A DNA stretch of 64,000 nt. Source: Acidobacteriota bacterium. GTDB lineage: Bacteria; Acidobacteriota; Holophagae; Holophagales; Holophagaceae. The position numbers and the translations under genes were made by a program. The DNA lies in assembly GCA_005788175.1 (NCBI GenBank), contig SXYX01000012.1, positions 1-64,000 on the forward strand, in the 5' to 3' direction. The notes under the pieces are model-generated. The model made no database searches, was not told the DNA's origin, and saw nothing but the letters and a program-made list of their open reading frames with translations. Shown piece after piece: positions 17,579 through 25,677 of the stretch. Every line of letters starts with the position of its first letter. Position 1 is the first letter of the stretch.

Positions 17579-19611
17579 TTTTTAATACCCCCTGCCTGTT
17601 TCTGGAAAAAAGGCTTTAAGTAAAACATCCATATTGTACCGATAGCAATCATTGCAAATCCTAAATAAGTTATCCAAAGACCAGGTTCGTATACAACCAT
17701 CACGCCACTCACGGAAGGATCTTCCGGATTATAGTTACTCTGATAAAACCATAGTCCTTTATAAACAAGAGGGCCATTAACTGAAATTTCTCTTTGTGCT
17801 AGTGTTTTGCCGCTAAAGTCGAGCAAGGTGATCTTTGAACGAAAGTCCTTTGCTTCTTCATCTTTTAGGCGATAAATGAGACCTAGATTATTACCGAAGA
17901 AAGTTGTTGGTCGCGCCTCTCTGCCATCTAGCCATGCTGTTTCAGATTTTCCTGTATCCGGATCCGATAGAGTGACTTGAATGGCGGGGTTTCTTTCTGA
18001 AATAGATCGTGTTTGAGGATTGGGTATATATTTTTGTTCAATTCGTGCATTCGACAAAAGAGAGAGTGGCGTCGCAGAGTATCCATTCTTAAAAACAAAA
18101 GGCCTATCGATGATCAGTGGCATTTCTTTTGAGATTCGACCATTTTCAATCGAACGGATCTTCATATCATTTTTTGAAAAGAGCACGAAATTAGAAAATA
18201 ACTCCTCGCCAGAAGCTTGATATCGTATATCAAGACCTGGTGGAAGATTTTGGGCATTCAGACTATTGGAAAATTCGGGATTACGTGAACTTAAAAGAAT
18301 CTTCCCTCTCTGCCCATCATTTTTTGTCAGTTCTAATTCAGCCCAATTTCCTCTCATCTCCATTGGAATTGTTTCTAATTTTACAGGTCGACCATCAGGA
18401 TCTTTTTCGAATGGAAAATCTTTGTAAAGACGGATCATTTTCAGTTTAAAAACTGGAAATTCCCAAATATCCCCTTTTTTAAATTCTCTATTTAGTTTTT
18501 TTCCTGCGAAAGTGATTTCTATAAGATGACTTGTGGCTTCTCTTTTCTGGAAACTATTAAGATTTTTAGCCTCGAAGACCTCATTAAAGACGAGGGCAAA
18601 CCTCCCTTGAGGATCATTGAACCTTTGGGTACGAGGATCTTGAGCAACTAAATACCCTAGGAGTGGGTTAGGCGAACCTGTTCCAAGCATGATCTGCAGA
18701 ACGGGGTTTTCAGGAGAGGTGGTGTCATTGGTCCAGGTGCTTCGATTGAGGCCATCGGGTAGCGCTTTCAAGATCTCAAGCCGTTTCCATGTGAGTGGTA
18801 GCCTGGCCTTCAAGCCTTCTTTGGATTCGTATGATTTGGGGTTTTCTTCAAAGCCACCTTTACCATCAGGCTGAGTGAAAACATAGAGGCGATATTCCGG
18901 ATCATTCTTAATAACTTCAAATTGATCTAGTCGAACATTGAAAGGGAGAGTGAAAGGATTTTTCCAATCATTAGGGTCAGGGCCTTTGACTTTCCAGAAG
19001 ACCGATACAGGCTGATTTTGTTTTAGTTCATTGAAGGCTCTCACAAACCCAAATTTACCTATCAAGCCGCCAAGTAAAATTACAGTGGTTGCCAAATGAA
19101 CAATTAAGAAGCCCGCTCTTGCTAAGTTATAAGGTCTTCGCTTCCACGCAACCGCTAAGGTACTTGCAGATAAGAGTGCCATAAGGGAGAGAAACCATAA
19201 AGATCGGTAGAGGTCGTAAGCAAAAGCATATTTAACTAGGAAAAGGGCCCAGTCACCCCACCACACAGAGCTATAAAGATCTAAATATTCGGAAAATTTC
19301 AATTCCTGAAGGATGAGTGTTCCCAGGGCCGTTGCAGCAGCCATGAATGTCAGCTGAGAAATAGCAAAGGGGACACTTGTAAGCAGTCGGTATGTCCAAG
19401 AGGGGGCTAATCCAATGACAAGCCCAGTAATAATAATTAAACCGGCCAAAAAGCTGGAAACCTGCTGAACATCATTCCATTTGAGGCTATTGCACAGATG
19501 CTGGAATAATACCCATAGACAAACCCAAAGAATCAAGGCAAAAACTTGCTCTAGAATATTTTCGTGAAAAAGTCTTCTGTTTGAAGCATATTTAAATTTA
19601 CTCAATATCAA
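17575..19611 (-). CDS. resB: Cytochrome c biogenesis protein ResB (CcsB-type)
   Basis: A ResB-family protein with 678 residues. There are hydrophobic helices in the first 190 residues, then a periplasmic domain of about 400 residues with the family segment VYKGLWFYQSNYNPEDPSVSG. A final helix (WITYLGFAMIAIGTIWMFYL) precedes the cytoplasmic tail. It is the partner of CcsA in system II cytochrome c maturation. The start is a TTG at 19611 with GAGG a few bases upstream; no ATG alternative is close. Its stop is overlapped by ccsA. It lies 21 bp downstream of the IspH-UbiA fusion gene. Confidence 0.9.
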   Translation of the reverse strand: MILSKFKYASNRRLFHENILEQVFALILWVCLWVLFQHLCNSLKWNDVQQVSSFLAGLIIITGLVIGLAPSWTYRLLTSVPFAISQLTFMAAATALGTLILQELKFSEYLDLYSSVWWGDWALFLVKYAFAYDLYRSLWFLSLMALLSASTLAVAWKRRPYNLARAGFLIVHLATTVILLGGLIGKFGFVRAFNELKQNQPVSVFWKVKGPDPNDWKNPFTLPFNVRLDQFEVIKNDPEYRLYVFTQPDGKGGFEENPKSYESKEGLKARLPLTWKRLEILKALPDGLNRSTWTNDTTSPENPVLQIMLGTGSPNPLLGYLVAQDPRTQRFNDPQGRFALVFNEVFEAKNLNSFQKREATSHLIEITFAGKKLNREFKKGDIWEFPVFKLKMIRLYKDFPFEKDPDGRPVKLETIPMEMRGNWAELELTKNDGQRGKILLSSRNPEFSNSLNAQNLPPGLDIRYQASGEELFSNFVLFSKNDMKIRSIENGRISKEMPLIIDRPFVFKNGYSATPLSLLSNARIEQKYIPNPQTRSISERNPAIQVTLSDPDTGKSETAWLDGREARPTTFFGNNLGLIYRLKDEEAKDFRSKITLLDFSGKTLAQREISVNGPLVYKGLWFYQSNYNPEDPSVSGVMVVYEPGLWITYLGFAMIAIGTIWMFYLKPFFQKQAGGIKK

Positions 19612-19632
19612 AATAGCCTCACATAGTATTGA

Positions 19633-21342
19633 TTACAAATACAATAAACCTAACAAGAAAAAACTAAATTCGGGACGCAGATTGATGCTTGGCGAACCAG
19701 CAGAAAATCGGTGATGATAAAACCACCAATAAAAAATGGGGTACAGCAAAGCGCTACTTAAAGAGATTTGAATTAGTGGCGAACATTGCCTACAAGTTGA
19801 ATAAACGAGTGACAGAGTCAAAAGTACTAAACCAAAGACAACCCAAAGGGACTTTGTTCGCCCTAATGCAATGGGAAGAGTCTCTTTGCCTAGAACGCGA
19901 TCCTTTTGCATATCCCTCAAGTCATAAATAAATGTTCTAGATAGTGCCAAAGTAAAAATGACCATATAAAACTTTGTATGTAAAAGACCAAGAGAGTATT
20001 CATATTGAATACTTGGGGCTGAAACCATAAGGAAACTTATTGCAAGCGGCACAAATAGGTCCTTGCTCCCGGGAATTGATCGCAAACTTAAACTTTGATT
20101 ACTCGAAGCCCCTAATATTCCTATTCGATATCCCAAACTGACTACAACAGTAATAATGAAACATATTAAATACACAGGGCCTATACGTGCAGCGAAAAAC
20201 ATGGATACGATAGCTGAAGTTATAGAGACGTTTAATAAAAGTAAGCGATTATTTTCTAAAAATTTAGCTTGAGCTGGGCCTTTCACATTTAATCCTAGAG
20301 GCTCGAGATAAGGAGCTGCTAAATACATTGAAAAAATATAAAAACCCACCGTTAGTGCAATATCGGTTGAGGCTACATAATTCATTTGATTTGAAATACC
20401 TAGACTTGCAACGATTATTGAACTGCTAAGAAGGAAAGGAGTAAAAAAAGCTCGACTAATTCTTTTCTTTAGGGAGGTCCAGTAATCGTTTGTGGTCTCT
20501 AGGCAATCAACAACTTCATCCACAAGCCAAGTTGGTGTTGATGCACCCGCTAAGACACCAACGGTTTCGGAGCCTAAAAATTGAGATAGATCAATTTCTT
20601 GAGCCGTTTCTACATATTGAACCGGCTTTCCATGCCGTTTAGCCAAATCTGCGAGATGCTTCGTATTACTTGATTCTTTTCCGCCAACGACGACAACGTG
20701 ATCTACCCTTTTGCTTAGGGACTCAGCATCATCCTGTCTCATCCAGGTATCTTCACAAATTGTATTTTCAACAATACAATCATCGGCTTGGCTTTCAAGG
20801 TAGGTTGAGATCGTTTGAAAATCGGCTACCGTGAAGGTGGTTTGGGCAACAATGAGACACTTGGAGAGTTCTTTTGAGGTCAATTGTTTAGCTTCGTCCA
20901 TATTTGAAATAATTATTGAATCGCTTTCGGCAAAACTCCGGTGAGCAATGGACTCTGGATGCCCCTTGGAGCCCAAAATAATAGTGAAGTAACCTTTAGG
21001 GCTCCATTTTTTGATTTTATTATGGACCTTTGCAACCTCTGGGCATGTTGCATTAACAATCTTGAGGTGTCCTTGATCTTGTCTTTCTTTAAGGCCACGA
21101 AGTGCTTGAATGGGGATACCGTGCGCTCGAATAACTACAGTGCCGTCTTTGACCTCATCAGGTTCCGTAACTACAGAGACGCCTCTGTTTTCAATCAGTG
21201 CTAGGGCTTGAGGATTATGGATAAGAGGACCTAGTGTTTGGACTTTATTGCTGTGACTTTGCAAAGACGCCTCAAGTACAGCGTCCATTGCGCGCTTAAC
21301 GCCCCAGCAAAAACCTGCGGTCTTAGAGACAATTACTTTCAT
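19633..21342 (-). CDS. ispH: IspH (HMBPP reductase) fused to a UbiA-like prenyltransferase domain
   Basis: Residues 1-285 are a complete IspH, the [4Fe-4S] enzyme making IPP and DMAPP in the MEP pathway. The cluster cysteines are in GFCWGVKRA, NATCPEVA and NTICEDTW. The substrate residues are in IHNP, RAHG, GHPE, AQTTFT, SSNTKHL and GASTP. Residues 300-569 are polytopic and contain DLRDMQKDRVLGKETLP, the second aspartate-rich motif of UbiA prenyltransferases. The first N-DxxxD motif is not evident; the expected position reads NVKGPAQAKF. The reading frame is continuous with no internal start at the junction. The simplest reading is an enzyme linking isoprenoid supply to prenyl transfer, or a UbiA half kept for another role. 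Both are inference. Confidence 0.9.
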   Translation of the reverse strand: MKVIVSKTAGFCWGVKRAMDAVLEASLQSHSNKVQTLGPLIHNPQALALIENRGVSVVTEPDEVKDGTVVIRAHGIPIQALRGLKERQDQGHLKIVNATCPEVAKVHNKIKKWSPKGYFTIILGSKGHPESIAHRSFAESDSIIISNMDEAKQLTSKELSKCLIVAQTTFTVADFQTISTYLESQADDCIVENTICEDTWMRQDDAESLSKRVDHVVVVGGKESSNTKHLADLAKRHGKPVQYVETAQEIDLSQFLGSETVGVLAGASTPTWLVDEVVDCLETTNDYWTSLKKRISRAFFTPFLLSSSIIVASLGISNQMNYVASTDIALTVGFYIFSMYLAAPYLEPLGLNVKGPAQAKFLENNRLLLLNVSITSAIVSMFFAARIGPVYLICFIITVVVSLGYRIGILGASSNQSLSLRSIPGSKDLFVPLAISFLMVSAPSIQYEYSLGLLHTKFYMVIFTLALSRTFIYDLRDMQKDRVLGKETLPIALGRTKSLWVVFGLVLLTLSLVYSTCRQCSPLIQISLSSALLYPIFYWWFYHHRFSAGSPSINLRPEFSFFLLGLLYL

Positions 21343-21414
21343 ATCACTATTCTATCCGATCAGTGTGATTCGTCCCATACCTGAGGCCTAGATATTACCT
21401 ATACAGCCGAGTGT

Positions 21415-22182
21415 CTAGTTTACAGATACAAACCAAAAATGAATGCCAAGGGTGTCAGCTTCATATCCTTGCGGTAGGGGAGGAAATGATCCAGATCTCA
21501 TAATTGCAAGTCGTGCACTTTCGTCGAAGAATCGATTACCGCTGGGACTTTCTACCTGCAGGCGATCAAAATCTATGCTTCCATCTTTTTTGATTCTGAA
21601 ATATATTGCAACACGTCCTTGGCTACCAGATTTTGACCAATTGGCAGTGATCTTATTTTGTACCTGCTGAAGATAGTACGTATATGGAAATTCACTATCC
21701 GTTGAGGAAAGAAAGCCTTGACCACCGCTGATGCCAGTAGAGGCTCTTAGACCTGAGATGGGTGTTCCCATCCCAATTCCGCCACTGTTACCTTTGCCGA
21801 CTACGCCTTGCATTTTGACCTCTGAAGGATCAGTTGTTTTAGGCGTATTAGAGGCTATTCCAATAGAACGCTCATCTGGATTTGTTCCCTGGACAACTAA
21901 GCCTTTGGATTTAACCCCGAGACGATCCGGTGATTTTGTAGCCGTGACTTTATCCTGATTACGGGCTGCAACCTGTTGTTTTAAACGGATACGCTGACTA
22001 TTTTTTCCAACATCGTTGGTCTCAACACCTCCGCTCTTACCTCCTCCGGCCAAATTAACCCAAGTGATCTTTGTGGGAACTTGTCGAGAGGGAGAATTAT
22101 CCTGAGAAAAAATTAAGAATCCTACGATTAGGGTATGAATAGCGAGGCTTTGAATAAGAGGGGGGGCCATGGCGACACTCAA
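21415..22182 (-). CDS. TonB/TolA-type energy transducer
   Basis: A 255-residue envelope protein with one N-terminal helix (IQSLAIHTLIVGFLIF), a long low-complexity periplasmic spacer rich in Gly, Ser, Lys and Thr, and a C-terminal TonB-like domain. That domain spans about residues 175-255, with FRIKKDGSIDFDRLQVESPSG followed by SARLAIMRSGSFPPLP. Such proteins transmit proton-motive force from an ExbB/ExbD or TolQ/TolR motor to the outer membrane. The ExbD/TolR gene lies 11 bp upstream on the same strand. No ExbB/TolQ gene is in the window. Assignment between TonB and TolA roles is not possible from sequence alone. Confidence 0.85.
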   Translation of the reverse strand: MSVAMAPPLIQSLAIHTLIVGFLIFSQDNSPSRQVPTKITWVNLAGGGKSGGVETNDVGKNSQRIRLKQQVAARNQDKVTATKSPDRLGVKSKGLVVQGTNPDERSIGIASNTPKTTDPSEVKMQGVVGKGNSGGIGMGTPISGLRASTGISGGQGFLSSTDSEFPYTYYLQQVQNKITANWSKSGSQGRVAIYFRIKKDGSIDFDRLQVESPSGNRFFDESARLAIMRSGSFPPLPQGYEADTLGIHFWFVSVN

Positions 22183-22193
22183 TAGATACGATT

Positions 22194-22622
22194 CTATTTT
22201 TTAGGGGATCTTACTTCTACAGGAGCACCTTCTGTTACAAATCCAACCTGAGAAAATCCTGCCCCGCGAACAGCATCAACAACTTCGATAACACGACCAT
22301 AATTAAGATCTCTATCTGCACGAATCAGAATAGGGCGAGTAGATGAAACCTGAGATTGTCTAAGGAGTTCTTTTTTGAGACTCTCTAGAGACATTCGTGC
22401 TTGCTCAAATTCGATAAGACCATCGGGGGTGATGACAACAGACAAGGCTTGGCTTTCGAGGCTTTTTCCAGTTTGGGTACGAGGTAAATTGATATCCAGT
22501 CCGCTTGTTAATAAAGGAGCAGTAACCATAAAAATAATTAATAAAACAAGCATGACGTCAATCAGCGGGGTCATGTTGATTTCAGCCATTTCCTTTTGTC
22601 GATTGTAGGGACTGAAGGCCAT
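22194..22622 (-). CDS. ExbD/TolR-family biopolymer transport protein
   Basis: A 142-residue motor stator partner with one N-terminal transmembrane helix containing the essential aspartate in INMTPLIDVMLVLLIIFMV. A short periplasmic domain of the ExbD/TolR fold follows (RADRDLNYGRVIEVVDAVRGAGFSQVGFVTE). GGAG sits 6 bp before the ATG. It belongs with the TonB-like gene immediately downstream. The ExbB/TolQ channel subunit normally found beside it is absent here, the preceding gene being a metallo-beta-lactamase-fold hydrolase. Confidence 0.93.
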   Translation of the reverse strand: MAFSPYNRQKEMAEINMTPLIDVMLVLLIIFMVTAPLLTSGLDINLPRTQTGKSLESQALSVVITPDGLIEFEQARMSLESLKKELLRQSQVSSTRPILIRADRDLNYGRVIEVVDAVRGAGFSQVGFVTEGAPVEVRSPKK

Positions 22623-22630
22623 AGCGTCTC

Positions 22631-23485
22631 CTAAAATACTACAGGTGAAACGACGTACTTACCTTTTACATCTTGACTGACAGTTCCAGCAGGAATATCA
22701 GGATCATGCTCAAATACAAGGACGGTCCCCGAATTACAAACCTCCTTGAGTACTTTGAGTTTTTCATCAACACATGTGACCACATCTAGGTCATAGCCCA
22801 TAACCCAAGCAGGCTGAATATGTCTTGTAGTTGGGATTAAATCGGCTAAGTAGAGAATCTTCTTCCCTTCTCCCTCGATGACAACATTTTGAAGAGCTTC
22901 GATGTGCCCCGGAGCTAATCGTACACGAATACCTGGAAAGACTTCTTGGTCTCCATCGACTGTTTCGAGTAGCCCTAATGTTTCGAGACATTCCCAATTT
23001 TTAGCAAGATAACTTGCACGAACTCTAATATGAGGATTTTTTGCATCGGCTAGATCTTTTTTTTGGACTATATACCGTGCATTAGGAAAACTTGGCACAA
23101 GATTATTTTGTGAATCGAATCGCGTACTGCCACCGGCATGATCAAAATGCAAATGGGTAAGAATACAGCATGTAATCTCATTGGGGGTAAGATTAAAACG
23201 AGCAAGCTCACGATCTAAAATCCCACGACCTTCAAATTTAAATCGGGTCATAAACATATCATCTTCTTTATCCCCATTTCCGTTATCGATGAGAATATTT
23301 TCCTGTTTTCCGTTCACTAAACCTCGAACCAAAAGGCAATTAGTAGCCATTAAGATCTGATTATCTTCATCGGCAGGATAGATCTTGGACCAAACAGTTT
23401 TAGGGACTGTACCAAACATCGCTCCGCCATCCAAAGCGAATTGGCCGCCGCTAACAATTTGAACATCCCAAGATCCTATTTGCAT
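22631..23485 (-). CDS. Metallo-beta-lactamase-fold hydrolase
   Basis: An MBL-fold enzyme of 284 residues with the zinc motif HLHFDHAGG near residue 112. A second histidine is in LAPGHIEALQ, an aspartate in LADLIPTTRH and a late histidine in FEHDPDIPAG. The overall layout (an ILIDNGNG stretch before the HxHxDH motif) is like quorum-quenching lactonases and related hydrolases of the AttM/AiiA type. The real substrate is unknown. It lies between the SPFH gene and exbD in the long minus-strand run, with gaps of 8 and 26 bp. Confidence 0.88.
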   Translation of the reverse strand: MQIGSWDVQIVSGGQFALDGGAMFGTVPKTVWSKIYPADEDNQILMATNCLLVRGLVNGKQENILIDNGNGDKEDDMFMTRFKFEGRGILDRELARFNLTPNEITCCILTHLHFDHAGGSTRFDSQNNLVPSFPNARYIVQKKDLADAKNPHIRVRASYLAKNWECLETLGLLETVDGDQEVFPGIRVRLAPGHIEALQNVVIEGEGKKILYLADLIPTTRHIQPAWVMGYDLDVVTCVDEKLKVLKEVCNSGTVLVFEHDPDIPAGTVSQDVKGKYVVSPVVF

Positions 23486-23511
23486 AAGATCAAGTTACAG
23501 TTACTAAGAGA

Positions 23512-24294
23512 CTACGATTTAGGTTTATCACCATTTGCATACCTCTCTATAGCTTTTAAGAGATCAATTGGTAACGGGAAGATAATCGTACTATTTTTTT
23601 CAACAGCAATATCTGCAAGGGTTTGTAAATACCGCATCTGTAATGCAGCTGGATTTTGACTAATCAGATTAGCGGCTTCTAGAAGTTGTTCGGCAGCGGC
23701 TAATTCACCCTCAGAATTAATAATTTTAGAGCGTTTCTCTCTCTCTGCTTCTGCCTGTCTACCCATCGCTCTTTGAATCTGTTCAGGAAGATCGATTGAT
23801 TTTAACTCTACGCTTGTCACTTCGACACCCCACGGTTCAGTGGCAAGATCAACAATTTCTCGGAGCCGTCTAACTAGGGCCTCTCGATCACTCAATATTT
23901 GATCAAGTTGGACTTCTCCCAAAATAGAACGTAGTGAGGTCTGAGCTTTTTGGCTTACCGCATAATCGTAGTCTTCGACACCTGTCACTGCCAAAATAGG
24001 GTTGGTAACTTTATAGTAAACAACTGCGCTTACCTTGAGGGTCACATTATCTTTAGTAATAATGTCTTGACTTGGAACATTCAAAACTATCGACCGAAGA
24101 GAGAGTTTCACCGCTCGCTCGAAGGGTCTAAAAACAAAAATGAGCCCAGGGCCTCTTACTCCGACCATACGTCCAAGTCTGAATATGACACTGCGTTCAT
24201 ATTCGTTGACAATGCTAATACATGTGAAGGTATAACCTAGTAAAAGAAGGGTGAAAGGAGCGGAAAAGAAAGCAGAAATTAAGTCACTAAGCAT
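23512..24294 (-). CDS. SPFH/band 7 protein, slipin-like
   Basis: A stomatin/slipin-type membrane scaffold protein. A hydrophobic N-terminal hairpin (FFSAPFTLLLLGYTFTCISIV) precedes the band 7 domain, seen in YERSVIFRLGRMVGVRGPGLIFVFRP and ITKDNVTLKVSAVVYYKV. A coiled coil with QAEAEREKRSKIINSEGE follows. Slipins assemble in membrane microdomains and often work with an NfeD-type protease; no NfeD gene is adjacent here. The track opens at a GTG (24303), but AGAGGTG lies 7 bp before an ATG at 24294, so I use that start (260 residues). Confidence 0.9.
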   Translation of the reverse strand: MLSDLISAFFSAPFTLLLLGYTFTCISIVNEYERSVIFRLGRMVGVRGPGLIFVFRPFERAVKLSLRSIVLNVPSQDIITKDNVTLKVSAVVYYKVTNPILAVTGVEDYDYAVSQKAQTSLRSILGEVQLDQILSDREALVRRLREIVDLATEPWGVEVTSVELKSIDLPEQIQRAMGRQAEAEREKRSKIINSEGELAAAEQLLEAANLISQNPAALQMRYLQTLADIAVEKNSTIIFPLPIDLLKAIERYANGDKPKS

Positions 24295-24310
24295 GATAAA
24301 CACCTCTTAG

Positions 24311-24934
24311 CTATTGTCTCACAAATAGATTATGTTCACGCTCTTCCCCAATTGTGGTGAATGGGCCGTGGCCTGGGATTACTAATGTTTTGGGATGGCA
24401 AGGATAGATTTTCTTGACAATACTCTCTTTGATTTGTTCACTAGATCCACCGGGAGCATCAGTACGACCTATAGAGCGGCGGAAAAGGGTATCTCCAGCT
24501 AAAAGAACTTTTCCTTGGTGGAAATCCCCAAGAAAACAGCAAGATCCGGGAGTATGCCCAGGGGTATGGAGGGTGTTTACTCCTAAAAACATATACGACT
24601 CTTCGAGTTGAGTCATCTCAGGAGCATCAATCGAAGGAAAGCCGAAAAAAGATGTCTGGCGATCTAGGTGCTCAATTAAGAAGTCGTCATCTTGGTGGAG
24701 ATATGCTGGACAGTCGTAATATTCCTGTAATTCCCTGGTCGCTCCAACGTGGTCAAAATGGGCATGAGTATGAAGCAAGGATATGATTTTTATTTTTAGG
24801 GAATCAACTTCCTCTTTGATGCGATTGGACTCACCGCCGGGATCTACTACGAATCCCTGATGCGTAATTTCATTCCAAACAATACTGCAATTACATTGTA
24901 GATCACCTACTTTGAAAGTCTTGAGTTTTAACAC
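24311..24934 (-). CDS. Metallo-beta-lactamase-fold hydrolase, glyoxalase II-like
   Basis: A 207-residue MBL-fold protein with HTHAHFDHVGA near residue 56, HTPGHTPGSCC near residue 125, LAGDTLF and the C-terminal IPGHGPFTT. Together these give the seven metal ligands of the short hydroxyacylglutathione hydrolase-like branch. Members hydrolyse thioesters or act in polysulfide metabolism, and the exact role is unknown. The start is a GTG at 24934 with GAGGAG 7 bp upstream. It is the first gene of the 16-kb minus-strand run and is divergent from the DUF1648 gene across 47 bp, which must hold promoters for both directions. Confidence 0.88.
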   Translation of the reverse strand: MLKLKTFKVGDLQCNCSIVWNEITHQGFVVDPGGESNRIKEEVDSLKIKIISLLHTHAHFDHVGATRELQEYYDCPAYLHQDDDFLIEHLDRQTSFFGFPSIDAPEMTQLEESYMFLGVNTLHTPGHTPGSCCFLGDFHQGKVLLAGDTLFRRSIGRTDAPGGSSEQIKESIVKKIYPCHPKTLVIPGHGPFTTIGEEREHNLFVRQ

Positions 24935-24981
24935 CTAATTGCTCCTCGGTGAACGATATACAATGAAATTTAAGGATTTTA

Positions 24982-25659
24982 ATGATGATACCGACTTCCA
25001 CCGAACAAAACCAAGATCATAAACCTTCTGTCCAATTAAGATTAACGTTTTGGGACAGTACTTTAATTTGTTTTCTATTTGTGATTTTGTTTATATATTA
25101 CCGATATATAGAGCTTTTGCCACTTAAAGTTCCTACGCATTTTAATAGTCACGGTATAGCTGATGGGTGGACTTCTCGGGAACATTTAGGATGGCTTTTA
25201 CTGGGTCTTCCTTCTCTACTTTGGCTATTTTTAATGGGAATAAATTTTTTAATGTCCCATGTCAACATTCCAAGTGAAGCCTCTTGGCAAAAAGAGATAG
25301 GTATGAAGGTCTTGGGTCAATTGAGAGGTGTCATTCCTTTGGGAATCGGTGTCACGATAGCAGGGACAACTTTCTTACCTATTTTTTTTAATATTTCTAT
25401 TTCAAAGTTTATTTTTGGGGCTCTAGGTTTTCTTGTTATAGTCATACTTTTGATCCTCCGTGGGGTACAAAACGAGATTCCTCGGGGACATCAAGGTCAC
25501 TATCGGTGGGGATTGATCTACGTGAATCAAGATGACCCTTTAGTATGGGTACCACGCCTAGGGGGTATGGGGCTAACACTGAACTTTGCCCACAAGATGG
25601 CTTATGTTTGGTTAATATTTTTACTCCTCCCTGGATTTTTGATTCTCTTTTTTATTTAA
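24982..25659 (+). CDS. DUF1648 membrane protein
   Basis: A 225-residue membrane protein. After a charged N-terminus comes a helix (LICFLFVILFIYYRYIEL), then the DUF1648 signature PTHFNSHGIADGWTSR, which is diagnostic. Further helices follow. The cytoplasmic segment NQDDPLVWVPRLGGMGLTLNF resembles the DUF5808 region often found after DUF1648, including in SdpI-like immunity proteins. Its function is unknown. AAGGA lies 6 bp before the ATG. uvrC begins immediately after its stop, so the pair is probably cotranscribed. Confidence 0.8.
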   Translation: MMIPTSTEQNQDHKPSVQLRLTFWDSTLICFLFVILFIYYRYIELLPLKVPTHFNSHGIADGWTSREHLGWLLLGLPSLLWLFLMGINFLMSHVNIPSEASWQKEIGMKVLGQLRGVIPLGIGVTIAGTTFLPIFFNISISKFIFGALGFLVIVILLILRGVQNEIPRGHQGHYRWGLIYVNQDDPLVWVPRLGGMGLTLNFAHKMAYVWLIFLLLPGFLILFFI

Positions 25660-25677
25660 TTGAATAGAAATCAACTA

